Source: Aeromonas tecta
GTDB taxonomy: Bacteria; Pseudomonadota; Gammaproteobacteria; Enterobacterales; Aeromonadaceae
NCBI RefSeq assembly: GCF_000820185.1
Contig: NZ_CDCA01000020.1
Location: 250,011-314,010, forward strand
DNA length: 64,000 nt
Direction of reading: 5' to 3'
Positions 35,502-43,871 of the stretch are shown one piece after another (position 1 is the first letter of the stretch; every line of letters starts with the position of its first letter). The position numbers and the translations under genes are program-made. Below the pieces are notes generated by a model. That model was not told the DNA's origin and did no database searches. It worked only from the letters and a program-made list of their open reading frames with translations.

Positions 35502-36020
35502 ATGCACCCATCCCACCCCTTCTGGAGCCTGGAGGTGCCACGCCTCGACGGCCAGCTCCTGCTCACCCCCTGTCCCGGCACCCAGCAGGTTCCTGCGGCG
35601 CACGCCCTCGCCCAGTTGCAACTGGCTGGCGCCCATGGGGTCATCACGCTTATGACAAGCGCCGAGCTGGCCAACTTCGTACTGGATCAGTTTGGCCAGC
35701 AGGTTGAAGCCAGGGGCATGGCCTGGTTCCACCTGCCCATCCTGGACGATCAGGCTCCCGATGCCGCCTTCGAGCAGGCCTGGCAACAGGCACAGCCGTC
35801 GCTCATCGCGCTACTGCGCGACGGCAAGCAGCTAGCCATCCACTGCAAGGGGGGAAGTGGCCGCACCGGGCTGGTGGCCGCCGCCCTACTGATGACCCTG
35901 GGTCAACCGCAGCAGGAGGCCATGGCCGCGGTCCGGGCCCGTCGGCCCAGGGCCTTCAGCCTGGCCAGCCATCGCTACTGGCTCGACGCCCTGGCGCTCA
36001 GGCTGGCGCAAGCCGACTGA
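35502..36020 (+). CDS. Cysteine-based protein phosphatase (dual-specificity type)
   Basis: 172 residues. The P-loop is LAIHCKGGSGRTGLVAAALL (H-C-x5-R-T), with the general-acid loop around FHLPILDDQAPD. The N-terminal PCPGTQQVPAAHALAQL and HGVITLMTSAEL are like CDKN3-type phosphatases found in many Proteobacteria. Substrate unknown. ATG 35502 is preceded by AAGGAGCCTC, a good ribosome site; two longer starts lack one. The 3' end is only 6 bp from the stop of the convergent metA gene with no terminator between them. Confidence 0.87.
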   Translation: MHPSHPFWSLEVPRLDGQLLLTPCPGTQQVPAAHALAQLQLAGAHGVITLMTSAELANFVLDQFGQQVEARGMAWFHLPILDDQAPDAAFEQAWQQAQPSLIALLRDGKQLAIHCKGGSGRTGLVAAALLMTLGQPQQEAMAAVRARRPRAFSLASHRYWLDALALRLAQAD

Positions 36021-36026
36021 CAGGGC

Positions 36027-36974
36027 CTATGCCTTGGGTTGCTGGTAGGTGAACACCTTGCCGATGTCTTCCAATCGATAGCTGGTGAGCTGATAGACGT
36101 AGTAGTTGAGCCAGTTGGAGAACAGCAGATGGCCATGGCTACGCCAGCTGGCCCGCGGCGTCTGGCCGGGGTCGTTGTTCGGGTAGTAGTTGATCGGGAT
36201 GACGGGGGTGAGCCCGGCCGCCAGATCCCGCTGATATTCCCCGTCCAGGGTCAGGGCATCGTATTCCGGATGGCCGGTGACGAACACCTGGCGACAATCC
36301 TTGGTCGCCGCCAGATAGACTCCGGCCTCCTCGGACTCGGCCAGGATCTGCAAGTCGGTGTGGGCGCGGATAAGATCCCCATCAAAAGCCGCATAACGGG
36401 AGTGAGGGGCGACGAACTCGTCATCAAACCCCCGCAGCAGCGCCTCGTGTTCATCAAGGCGATGGTGGCGATAGACCCCCGACAGCTTCTCGCCGTGAGT
36501 CTGTTTTTCCATGCCATACAAGGCCTTGAGTGCCGCCTGCACCGCCCAGCACAGGAACAGGGTCGAGGTCACGTGCTGATGGGACCACTCGATGATCTCG
36601 ACGATACGCGGCCAGTAGACCACCTCCTCGAACTCCACCAGCCCGAGCGGCGCCCCCGTGATGATCATGCCGTCGTAGTTGTTGCCCCGCACCTGTTCGA
36701 AGTCGTGATAGAAGTTCTCAAGGTGCGCCTGTGGGGTGTTCTTGGACTCCCGATCGTCGATGCGCAGCAGATCCACGTCCACCTGCAACGGCGAGTTGGA
36801 GAGCATCCGCATCAGCTGGATCTCGGTCTCTATCTTCTTGGGCATCAGGTTGAGGATGAGCACCCGCAGCGGACGGATGTTCTGGGTGACGGCCCGGGAT
36901 TCCGTCATCACGAAGATGTTCTCCTGCCCCAACACTTCGGCGGCGGGCAACTGGTCCGGGATCTTGATCGGCAT
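36027..36974 (-). CDS. metA: Homoserine O-acyltransferase MetA
   Basis: First committed step of methionine synthesis. 315 residues, matching the family. Motifs: [58 protein letters not shown] with the acyl-specificity position Gly/Glu region, the catalytic Cys in [17 protein letters not shown], and [33 protein letters not shown]. The class is called homoserine O-succinyltransferase, although many members use acetyl-CoA; the downstream partner in this window is an O-acetylhomoserine-type sulfhydrylase. ATG 36974 with AGGGAG upstream. Tandem Met boxes lie 26-42 bp upstream. Confidence 0.95.
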   Translation of the reverse strand: MPIKIPDQLPAAEVLGQENIFVMTESRAVTQNIRPLRVLILNLMPKKIETEIQLMRMLSNSPLQVDVDLLRIDDRESKNTPQAHLENFYHDFEQVRGNNYDGMIITGAPLGLVEFEEVVYWPRIVEIIEWSHQHVTSTLFLCWAVQAALKALYGMEKQTHGEKLSGVYRHHRLDEHEALLRGFDDEFVAPHSRYAAFDGDLIRAHTDLQILAESEEAGVYLAATKDCRQVFVTGHPEYDALTLDGEYQRDLAAGLTPVIPINYYPNNDPGQTPRASWRSHGHLLFSNWLNYYVYQLTSYRLEDIGKVFTYQQPKA

Positions 36975-37000
36975 GCTTACTCCCTGTACTGCATCGGTAA

Positions 37001-37016
37001 ATATGTCTGGACATCT
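37001..37016 (-). promoter_or_regulatory. Tandem Met boxes (MetJ operator) upstream of metA
   Basis: On the minus strand the two abutting 8-mers are AGATGTCC and AGACATAT, each related to AGACGTCT. Tandem boxes are the MetJ binding pattern. The site is 27-42 bp upstream of the metA ATG. A TATAAT (37024-37029) on the plus strand could serve the divergent HD-GYP gene. Confidence 0.75.
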
Positions 37017-37105
37017 AGAAGCCTATAATAAAGCATCCACGCTGTCATCAGATACCTTTGTATTCACTCCCGCCTTTGACTAGCATACGGCTCAGTGTGT
37101 TTCTC

Positions 37106-38356
37106 ATGCCCAACCCCATGACAGGTATCAAGATCTCGGTAGACCGGCTGCAAGTCGGCAATTATGTCTCCCTACCCCTTGGCTGGCGTGAACACCCCTT
37201 CCTGTTCTCCAGTTTCAAGATCAAACACGAGCAGGAGATCGAGCTCATTCGCCGGCTCGGCCTCAAGCTGGTGACCATCATCCCCGACAAGAGCGACACG
37301 CCGCCCACATCCCTCGACCAGGTTCGTCCGCCCTCGGCCAATAACCAGACGCTCGCCGCCCGTCAGCACGAGATGCAGCAGGAGAAAGTCAGCCGTATCG
37401 AGCAGCTGCAACGCTATCGCCGGGATCTGCAGCAGTGCGAGAAGCAGTTCCAGCAGTCGCTGGCCCAGGTGCGCAATGTGATGAGCAAGGTCCAGTCCCG
37501 CCCCCTCAACGCCATCGGCGAGGCCAGGGAGCTGATCAATGCCATGACAGATCAACTGCTGGCGGTGGATGAGATGGTGCTGCACCTGGTCTCCAACAGC
37601 GAGGATGGCAACAACCTCTATTTCCACTCCCTCAACGTCAGCGTGCTCAGCATGCTGCTGGCCAGGGAGTGCAAGCTGCCGGCCGAGACCATCCGCCAGA
37701 TCGGCATGGGCGCGCTGTTTCACGACATCGGCAAGCTGAAGATCCCGAGCCAAGTCCAGCGCAAGACGACGCCGCTGACCAAACCGGAGCAGAACCTGAT
37801 GGCCCAGCACCCGCGCTACGGCCTGGACTTGCTCAGCCTGGCCAAGGATTTCCCGGCAGAGGCGAAGGGCATAGTGCTGCACCATCACGAATTTCTGGAT
37901 GGCAGCGGGCCACAAGGGCTAAAGGGCGGACAGATAGATCAACTGACCCAGATAGTGTCGCTGATCAACGAATTCGATAACCTCTGCCACCTGCAGGCCA
38001 AGGTGCCCTATTCGGCCCTCGGCAACCTCTACAAGCAGCGCAAGGCCCAGTTCAACCCCGACTACCTCGGCATGCTGATCCGGCTGATGGGGATCTACCC
38101 GCCGGGCAGCGTGGTGCAGCTCTCCAACGGCCAGGTGGGGCTGGTGATGTCGGTCAATGCCTCTCGCCTGCTCTACCCCGCGGTGCTGGTGTACGATCCA
38201 CGCATCCCGCGCCAGGAGGCGGCCATCATCGATCTTGAGCAGGCCGAGCTCACCATCGCCAAGGTGATCCACCCCAGACGCCTGCCTCCGGCGGTGTTCG
38301 AGTACCTCAACCCGCGCAGCCGGATCAGCTATTACTTCGAGCACAACAAACCCTGA
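37106..38356 (+). CDS. HD-GYP domain protein (c-di-GMP phosphodiesterase type)
   Basis: 416 residues. N-terminal DUF3391 (MTGIKISVDRLQVGNYVSLP) occupies residues ~1-130 with a coiled-coil (QEKVSRIEQLQRYRRDLQQC). The HD-GYP domain follows: HSLNVSVLSMLLARECKLPA, LFHDIGKLKIPSQVQRK (HD pair), HPRYGLDLLSL, LHHHEFLDGSGPQGLKGGQI (the GYP-type loop, here HHHEFLDGSGPQGL so the classical Gly-Tyr-Pro is Gly-Pro-Gln, a possible loss), and QIVSLINEFDNLCH. The missing Tyr-Pro may mean altered activity. Two starts, ATG 37106 and 37118, both lack clear ribosome sites. Confidence 0.85.
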   Translation: MPNPMTGIKISVDRLQVGNYVSLPLGWREHPFLFSSFKIKHEQEIELIRRLGLKLVTIIPDKSDTPPTSLDQVRPPSANNQTLAARQHEMQQEKVSRIEQLQRYRRDLQQCEKQFQQSLAQVRNVMSKVQSRPLNAIGEARELINAMTDQLLAVDEMVLHLVSNSEDGNNLYFHSLNVSVLSMLLARECKLPAETIRQIGMGALFHDIGKLKIPSQVQRKTTPLTKPEQNLMAQHPRYGLDLLSLAKDFPAEAKGIVLHHHEFLDGSGPQGLKGGQIDQLTQIVSLINEFDNLCHLQAKVPYSALGNLYKQRKAQFNPDYLGMLIRLMGIYPPGSVVQLSNGQVGLVMSVNASRLLYPAVLVYDPRIPRQEAAIIDLEQAELTIAKVIHPRRLPPAVFEYLNPRSRISYYFEHNKP

Positions 38357-38394
38357 CCGGGTGTGCCGCCGCCACTAATTCCCAAGGAGTTTGC

Positions 38395-39558
38395 ATGCGT
38401 ATCGAGATAGTCAGCACGGGGGACGAGATAGTCACCGGTCTGGTGGTGGACACCAACGCCGCCTGGCTCAGCGCCCTCTTGCTGGAGCAGGGCTGGCAGG
38501 TGCGCCGCCGCGCCACTGTCGGGGATAACCTCGCAGATTTGAAGGCCGTGCTGCGAGAGAGCAGCGAGCGGGCCGAGGTGGTGCTGGTATGCGGCGGGCT
38601 CGGTCCCACCGCCGACGATCTCACCGCCCAGGCGGCGGCAGAGGCGTTTGCCCAGCCGCTGACGCTCTATCCCGACTGGCTCGCCACCATAGCGGTGCGT
38701 TACGCCAGCCGGGGCCGCGCCATGCCAGACAGCAACGCCAAGCAGGCCTGGCTGCCTCAGGGCTGCGACGTCCTCGACAATCCGGTCGGCACCGCCTGCG
38801 GCTTCCTGGTCCGCCATCCGGCCAGCCATGGCCTGAGCCAACTGTTCTTCACCCCGGGCGTGCCGTTCGAGTTCAAGCAGATGGTGCGCGAGCAGATAGT
38901 GCCGCGCTTGAAGGCCCTGGCCGGGGAGCAGACTGACACCGAGCTGCGCCGTTTCTATACCTTCGGCATCTCGGAATCGGCATTGAGCGACAAGCTGGAC
39001 GCAGCCCCCTGGCCGGCCGGTATCGAGCTCGGTTATCGCTCGTCCATGCCGCTCATCGAGCTGAAACTCATCGGCCACGGCGCGAGCGCCGCCGACATGA
39101 ATGCCGCCGAGGCGCGCCTGCTCAGCGAGATCCAGTCCTGGTTGGTAGGGCGCGGGGATCAGGATCCGGCCCGCCAGATCCTCGCCCTGCTGGGGCCGCG
39201 ATCCTTGACCCTGTTCGAGGGGGAGAGCCGGGGCGCCCTGCTCGATGCGTGTCACGAGCACCCTTATCTCGATGCACACTTTAGCCAGCAGCTTGCCAGC
39301 GATCTCGCGCTATTGGAGGGAAGCGATGAGGGACTGAGCCTGACGATAGGTACGGCGGGGCCGGACGGGGTGCCATTGCTGCTCTGCGCCGATGGCGAGT
39401 CGATTGGCCAGACCCTCAAGCTCAGCCACCCGGATCCGGACAGCGGTCGCAAGATCCTCGCCTTCGCCGCCCTCGACATGCTGCGCAGGCACCTCTCGGG
39501 CCTGCCGGTGATCACCGATTACCTCACCCTGCCCAGGACGGCGACGCGCCGGGAGTGA
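38395..39558 (+). CDS. CinA-like protein (YfaY type), degenerate C-terminal domain
   Basis: 387 residues. The N-terminal molybdopterin-binding/COG1058 domain is intact: MRIEIVSTGDEIVTGLVVDT, VCGGLGPTADDLTAQAAAEA, WLPQGCDVLDNPVGTACGF and FTPGVPFEFKQMV. The C-terminal part (SRGALLDACHEHPYLDAHFS to GPDGVPLLLCADGESIGQTL) lines up with the CinA amidohydrolase domain but lacks the catalytic SCTGG-type motif. E. coli YfaY shows the same loss, active PncC being separate. So ADP-ribose pyrophosphatase-like activity is possible while NMN amidase activity is unlikely. ATG 38395 with AAGGAG five bases upstream. Confidence 0.85.
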   Translation: MRIEIVSTGDEIVTGLVVDTNAAWLSALLLEQGWQVRRRATVGDNLADLKAVLRESSERAEVVLVCGGLGPTADDLTAQAAAEAFAQPLTLYPDWLATIAVRYASRGRAMPDSNAKQAWLPQGCDVLDNPVGTACGFLVRHPASHGLSQLFFTPGVPFEFKQMVREQIVPRLKALAGEQTDTELRRFYTFGISESALSDKLDAAPWPAGIELGYRSSMPLIELKLIGHGASAADMNAAEARLLSEIQSWLVGRGDQDPARQILALLGPRSLTLFEGESRGALLDACHEHPYLDAHFSQQLASDLALLEGSDEGLSLTIGTAGPDGVPLLLCADGESIGQTLKLSHPDPDSGRKILAFAALDMLRRHLSGLPVITDYLTLPRTATRRE

Positions 39559-39601
39559 CGCTGACAGACGGCTTGCCGCAGGGCCCGGCTACGTCTTGCG
39601 A

Positions 39602-40147
39602 TCAGCCCGCAGACAGCGCCGGTATCAGCGCCGCGAACCCGCTGAACGCCGTCCCGACATGCACCCAATAGCCCGCCAGCGCCAGGGTCAACAGACAGAA
39701 ACTGGTCTCGTAGCCGCTCCCGCTCTTGAGCGGCAGAAAAGGCAGGCGGTAGCGCTGGCGCAGCGGCCAGAACAGGGGGATGCCTGCCGGGGTGAGCCAG
39801 TCCCCCAGCAGATGGCTGAGATAGCCGATGATGAGCGCATCCTTCACCACCCCCGAGACCATGCCGGGTGCCTGGAACTGCGCCAGCCCCCATATCCCCA
39901 TGGCCACCGCCAGCAGGCTGTGGGTGAAGCCCCTATGACCAAACAGCCGTGATAGCGGCCCCGAGATCCAGGGCAGGCGTCGGCCGAGCAGGGAGTTGGG
40001 GTGATCGAGGTCCGGCAGCAAAGCACTGGCCAGGGCGATGGGCACCAACTGCCAGAGGCTGGCATCGGCCAAGGCCGGGGTGAGCTGCAACTGGTGGGCA
40101 AGCAGGGTGCAGGTAACGGAAAACAGCAGGTGGCCTTGGGCGGTCAT
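39602..40147 (-). CDS. DUF457 / YdjM-type membrane metal-dependent hydrolase
   Basis: 181 residues. MTAQGHLLFSVTCTLLAHQL begins with the family His, and LPDLDHPNSLLGRR plus FGHRGFTHSLLAVAMG carry the Asp/His ligands of the DUF457 'LexA-regulated, inner membrane-bound' hydrolases; GYLSHLLGDWLTPAGIPLFW gives the last conserved His/Asp. Four to five hydrophobic segments. Substrate unknown. ATG 40147 was chosen by family start; the longer frame upstream has no support. No LexA box was seen upstream. Confidence 0.85.
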   Translation of the reverse strand: MTAQGHLLFSVTCTLLAHQLQLTPALADASLWQLVPIALASALLPDLDHPNSLLGRRLPWISGPLSRLFGHRGFTHSLLAVAMGIWGLAQFQAPGMVSGVVKDALIIGYLSHLLGDWLTPAGIPLFWPLRQRYRLPFLPLKSGSGYETSFCLLTLALAGYWVHVGTAFSGFAALIPALSAG

Positions 40148-40382
40148 GATGGGGTTCGATGGAGCAAGAGATGGACGGATGGGGTGCTGGCCCGGCAAGA
40201 CCGGGCGGCAGATTAGAATCTCTCGCGCCGCAATGAGCAAGACGAATGTCGCAAAAATATCACTTTTACAGTCATTTATTCCACAAAATGTCCGTATTGC
40301 ACGTTATTTACGACTCATACAGCACCGAATTCACCGCTAGACAAGGATGTCGGCCAGCCCGAGAAGGCCGGCCGACCTCCAG
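40148..40382. other. Intergenic region between DUF457 gene and ABC operon end
   Basis: 235 bp. It holds an imperfect dyad, GTCGGCC..GGCCGAC (40350-40375), without a T run, near the 3' end of the exporter operon. Nothing else is recognisable. Confidence 0.4.
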
Positions 40383-41477
40383 TCAATCCAGGCTCTTCTT
40401 GAAGCGGCGAGCGGCCAGGGTCAGCATCAGCAGGGTGAAACCCGCCAGCCAGAGCACGTCCGGCAGCAGATCCGCCATGTCGCCACCCCTCAGTACTATG
40501 CCCCTGATCAACCGCATAAAGTGGGTGGCGGGCAGCACCTCGGCGACCCACTGAGCCGGTACCGGCATCCCCTCATAGGGAAACATGAAACCCGACAGCA
40601 GGATCGACGGCAGCAGGATGAACACCGTCATCTGCATCGCCTGCAACTGGGTCTGGGCCAGAGTGGAGATGAGCAGCCCCAGGGTCAGGCTGGCGGCGAT
40701 AAACAGCAGGGTCGCCAGCAGCACCTGGCTCAGGGCGCCATTGATGGGCACCGCGAAGATGAGGTGGCCGAGGCCGAGGATGATGACCACCTGGATCAGC
40801 CCCACCACTATATAGGGCAGGATCTTGCCGATCATCAGCTCCAGCGAGCTGACCGGGGTGGTGATGAGCAGCTCCAGGTTGCCGCGCTCGCGTTCGCGCA
40901 CTATGGCCGCCGAGGTGAACATGATCATGGTCATGGTGAGGATCACCCCGAGCAGACCGGGCACTATGTTGACTGCCGCCCGGCGGGAGGGGTTGAAGTA
41001 GAGCACCGTCTCGAAGGTGGGGGGCGTAACTTCGACCCCTGGCTTGAGCTCCCCCAGGGGCATGGCGCGCAGGCCGAGCAGGGCACCGGCGATGACGGTA
41101 TCCGAGCCATCCACCAGCCACTGGCCTACTCGCTCGCCGTCGCTCAGGCGACGACTCAGATCTGATGGCAGCACCAGCACGGCGCGCACCTCGCCGCGGG
41201 TCAGCGCGGCTTCCGCCTCCTGCAATCCCACGTAGCGCTGTTTGATGTGCACCACCTGGGTAGCCTTGACCGCCTCCACCAACAGCCGCCCCGACACGCT
41301 CTGGCTCATGTCCACCAGCCCGGCCGGGATCTGGCGCACGTCGGTGTTGATGGCGTAGCCAAACAGCAGCAGTTGGAGCAGGGGGATCATCACCACCATG
41401 CCAAAGGTCAGCTTGTCCCGCGACAGCTGCCTCAGCTCCTTCTGGGTAATGGCCCAGAGCCGGCGCAGGCTATTCAT
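40383..41477 (-). CDS. ABC-2 type exporter permease (YhhJ/YbhR-like)
   Basis: 364 residues. An N-terminal helix (LTFGMVVMIPLLQLLLFGYA) and five C-terminal helices (IVPGLLGVILTMTMIMFTSA, ILPYIVVGLIQVVIILGLGH, VLLATLLFIAASLTLGLLIS, MTVFILLPSILLSGFMFPYE, LLPDVLWLAGFTLLML) enclose a large periplasmic domain, as in ABC-2 permeases of multidrug type. ERERGNLELLITTPV is the coupling-helix/EAA-like motif typical of this family. ATG 41477. It follows the ATPase gene after 252 bp that contain two REP-like elements. Confidence 0.9.
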   Translation of the reverse strand: MNSLRRLWAITQKELRQLSRDKLTFGMVVMIPLLQLLLFGYAINTDVRQIPAGLVDMSQSVSGRLLVEAVKATQVVHIKQRYVGLQEAEAALTRGEVRAVLVLPSDLSRRLSDGERVGQWLVDGSDTVIAGALLGLRAMPLGELKPGVEVTPPTFETVLYFNPSRRAAVNIVPGLLGVILTMTMIMFTSAAIVRERERGNLELLITTPVSSLELMIGKILPYIVVGLIQVVIILGLGHLIFAVPINGALSQVLLATLLFIAASLTLGLLISTLAQTQLQAMQMTVFILLPSILLSGFMFPYEGMPVPAQWVAEVLPATHFMRLIRGIVLRGGDMADLLPDVLWLAGFTLLMLTLAARRFKKSLD

Positions 41478-41511
41478 AGTGCTGCTTCCACATGCTGTAG
41501 ATACCCTGATT

Positions 41512-41545
41512 CCCCTCACCCTGGCCCTCTCCCAAGGGGAGAGGG
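41512..41545 (+). repeat. REP-like palindromic element, unit 1 of locus 1
   Basis: CCCCTCACC followed by the stem CCCTCTCCC-AA-GGGGAGAGGG. The unit is a short tail CCCTCACCC plus hairpin. It has an inverted partner at 41648-41690. Confidence 0.8.
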
Positions 41546-41647
41546 AACCGCTCGAGTGTGCATGGGCGCCGCAGTTTGACTGTCACTCGATGTTTTGACT
41601 GACACACAAGCAGGTAACTCAAGGCGCTTGCGCGCAGCCCCGAACAG

Positions 41648-41690
41648 CCCCCTTCTCCCCTCGCGGGAGAAGGGCTGGGGATGAGGGGGG
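41648..41690 (-). repeat. REP-like palindromic element, unit 2 of locus 1
   Basis: Hairpin CCCTTCTCCCC-TCGC-GGGAGAAGGG with tail CTGGGGATGAGGGG. The 39 bases at 41650-41688 are identical to 61575-61613, 20 kb away. Confidence 0.85.
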
Positions 41691-41729
41691 AAAGCGGTTC
41701 ACTCGGATGCAATGAGAACGGAGCCCTGT

Positions 41730-42659
41730 TCATGCCCTGCGCTCCTGACCGGTGCAGCTGACAAAGACGTCTTCCAGGCTGGGTCTGACCGGGGCCAGGC
41801 TGGCATCCGCCAGGGCCGGACAGGCCTGCTGCAACCAGCGCACGGGATCCGCCAGCTCCTTGTCTACCAGCACCCGCAGCCGCTGGCCGAGCTGGGCGGC
41901 GGAGCGCACCGGCGCCAGTTGCAACAGCTGCTGCTTGAGCAGCCGCAGATCATTGGCCTGCACCTCCACCACCCGGGTACTCATCCCCTCCATCAGCGCC
42001 TGGGGGGAGCCCTGAGCGCGCACCTTGCCCGCCTCCATGATGGCGAGGCCGTGGCAGCGCTCCGCCTCATCCATGTAGTGGGTGGTGACCAGGATGGTGG
42101 TGCCCCCTTCGCTCAAGTCGAACAGCTTTTCCCAGAAGTCGCGCCGGTTCTGCGGATCCACCGCCGAGGTGGGCTCGTCCAACAGCAGCAAGTCCGGGCT
42201 GTGGATCACCGCCGCCGCCAGCGCCAGCCGCTGCTTCTGGCCGCCGCTCATGGCCCCTGCCCGGCGCCGCGCCAGCGGGGTCAGCTCATAGGTCGCCAGC
42301 AGCTCGTGCAGCCGGGCGCTCAGGGCCTGGCTGCCCATGCCGTGGATCCGCCCCATAAACTCCAGGTTTTCCCAGGCGGTCAGCTCGTCGTAGAGGGAGA
42401 ATTTCTGGGTCATGTAACCGATGCGCCGACGCAGCGCCTCGGCCTGTTTGGGGATGGCGAGCCCCAGCACCTCGATCTCGCCGGCGCTGGGGGTGAGCAG
42501 GCCGGTCAGCATGCGCAGGGTGGTGGACTTGCCGCAGCCATTGGGACCGAGAAAGCCCTGGATCTGCCCCTTGGGCACCTCCAGCTCCAGCCCGTCCACG
42601 GCGAGGAAGTCACCGAAGCGGCGGCTCACCCCCTGGGCCCTGATCGCCAGCTCACTCAT
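41730..42659 (-). CDS. ABC transporter ATP-binding protein of the efflux operon
   Basis: 309 residues. Walker A GFLGPNGCGKSTTLRMLTGL, signature GAMSGGQKQRLALAAAV, Walker B LLLLDEPTSAVDPQNR with H-loop TTILVTTHYMDEAERCHGLA. The C-terminal 80 residues (QALMEGMSTRVVEVQANDLR) are the extension seen in YhhI/YbhF-type exporters. It powers the adjacent permease. ATG 42659 overlaps the end of the HlyD gene by 8 bp. Confidence 0.92.
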   Translation of the reverse strand: MSELAIRAQGVSRRFGDFLAVDGLELEVPKGQIQGFLGPNGCGKSTTLRMLTGLLTPSAGEIEVLGLAIPKQAEALRRRIGYMTQKFSLYDELTAWENLEFMGRIHGMGSQALSARLHELLATYELTPLARRRAGAMSGGQKQRLALAAAVIHSPDLLLLDEPTSAVDPQNRRDFWEKLFDLSEGGTTILVTTHYMDEAERCHGLAIMEAGKVRAQGSPQALMEGMSTRVVEVQANDLRLLKQQLLQLAPVRSAAQLGQRLRVLVDKELADPVRWLQQACPALADASLAPVRPSLEDVFVSCTGQERRA

Positions 42660-43602
42660 GAGCCGGCTCCGCCTGCAGCGGCAGGCCGCTCGGCAACGCC
42701 TTGGCATCCGGCAGATCGATCTCCGCCAGATAGACCAACCGGGCTCTGTCTTGCTCGTTGAGGGCGTAATAGGGGGTGAAGGCCGACTCTTTCGAAATCC
42801 AGCGCAACCGGCCGCGCAGGGGCTCGTTCACCCCGTCGACGTTCACCACTATGGTGTCGCCAACCCGGTAGTCAGCCAGCGCCGTCTCGGGCACATAGAC
42901 CCGGGCGTAGGGCGCGCTGTCCGCCTGCAGGATCGCCAGCACAGCGCCGACCGGGACCCGCTCGCCGAGGTTGTAAGGCAGACTGTCGAGGCGACCGGAG
43001 CGGGTGGCAATTATGGTGAGATCTGCTAATTCACGTTCAGCCAGCGCCACATCTGCGCTGGCGGATGCGAGTTTGGCAGTGGCTTCGTCTATGTCTTCGG
43101 TTCGCACACCCCGGGTCAGTTTGTCGAGCTGCTGGCGGGCGCCATCCCGCTCGGCCAGGGCACCATCCCGGACGGCGCGCGCCTTGTCCAGATCTGAGGG
43201 GCTCTGCAATTTCTGCATCACCAGCCGCTCGGTGCGCTGGAAGCTGCGTTCCGCCTCCCTGAGATTGGCATGGGCCTTGTCGAGACTGGCGCGGGCGGCG
43301 GCGATGTCTTCCGGCCGCTCGCCATTGGTCATGCGAGCCAGCGCCGCCCTGGCGCTCGCCTCCTCGGCGCGGGCGCGGGCCAGCACCGCCTGCTGGCGGC
43401 GGTCATCGAGTTGAACGAGCACGGCGCCCTTCTCGACCTGGCTGCCTTCCGCCACCGGCAAGGCCCGCACTATCTCGTTGGCGGTCGCGGTCAGCTGCAC
43501 CCGATCCCGCTCCAGGGTGCCGAGCGCTGCCCCCCGGCTATCGGGCTGGCAGCCGCTGAGCAGGCCGAGTAATGCGGTGAACAGCAGACAAACACGCAGC
43601 AT
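42652..43602 (-). CDS. HlyD-family periplasmic adaptor, lipoprotein
   Basis: 316 residues. Signal with lipobox LFTALLGLLSGCQPDSRG (Cys at residue 18), so lipid-anchored. Membrane-fusion protein: barrel-sandwich segments (ANEIVRALPVAEGSQVEKGA, AVLVQLDDRRQQAVLARARA), a long alpha-helical hairpin (residues ~80-190, EASARAALARMTNGE through VALAERELADLTI) and a beta-barrel RSGRLDSLPYNLGERVPVGA. It links the ABC pair to an outer-membrane factor. ATG 43602 with AAGGAG seven bases upstream. First gene of the hlyD-ATPase-permease operon. Confidence 0.9.
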   Translation of the reverse strand: MLRVCLLFTALLGLLSGCQPDSRGAALGTLERDRVQLTATANEIVRALPVAEGSQVEKGAVLVQLDDRRQQAVLARARAEEASARAALARMTNGERPEDIAAARASLDKAHANLREAERSFQRTERLVMQKLQSPSDLDKARAVRDGALAERDGARQQLDKLTRGVRTEDIDEATAKLASASADVALAERELADLTIIATRSGRLDSLPYNLGERVPVGAVLAILQADSAPYARVYVPETALADYRVGDTIVVNVDGVNEPLRGRLRWISKESAFTPYYALNEQDRARLVYLAEIDLPDAKALPSGLPLQAEPAHE

Positions 43603-43627
43603 GGGAGCTCCTTTCGCAGGCCGTCAC

Positions 43628-43660
43628 CCCCTCCCTGCGGCGGTATCACGCCGGGAGGGG
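43628..43660. promoter_or_regulatory. Long GC-rich dyad in the hlyD/DUF342 divergent region
   Basis: CCCCTCCC..TGCGGCG-GTAT-CACGCCG..GGGAGGGG forms a long imperfect stem. It lies 26 bp upstream of the hlyD ATG and 212 bp before the DUF342 start. Lack of a T run makes it more likely an operator or leader hairpin than a terminator. Confidence 0.4.
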
Positions 43661-43871
43661 ATGCAATTGATATAGCTATCGCCAGCATACCCATTGTCAC
43701 GCAGGATTTCCTCAATCCAGCTCACCCATTTGTATTCAGCTCGTTGACCCGGAAGGAGAAATGTCCGAATACTGCAAACCAGAGCTGCCAAGATGGCATC
43801 GGCTTTTGGTGGGGGTTTCGCCCCGTCATCCGCAAGGGCAAGCCGGTTCGAGACAACGAAGGAGGATCCCG

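Noticed and set aside
40148-40260. LexA-regulated promoter for the DUF457 gene, as in E. coli ydjM
   Set aside because: No CTGT-N8-ACAG match was found in the upstream interval.
40350-40375. Terminator after the ABC exporter operon
   Set aside because: The GGCC-type dyad has no T run on the minus strand and a long loop; evidence is too weak for a call.
43761-43871. N-terminal extension of the DUF342 protein from ATG 43761
   Set aside because: The 37 extra residues do not resemble the family, the ribosome site is only two bases from the ATG, and GTG 43872 has a properly spaced GGAGG.
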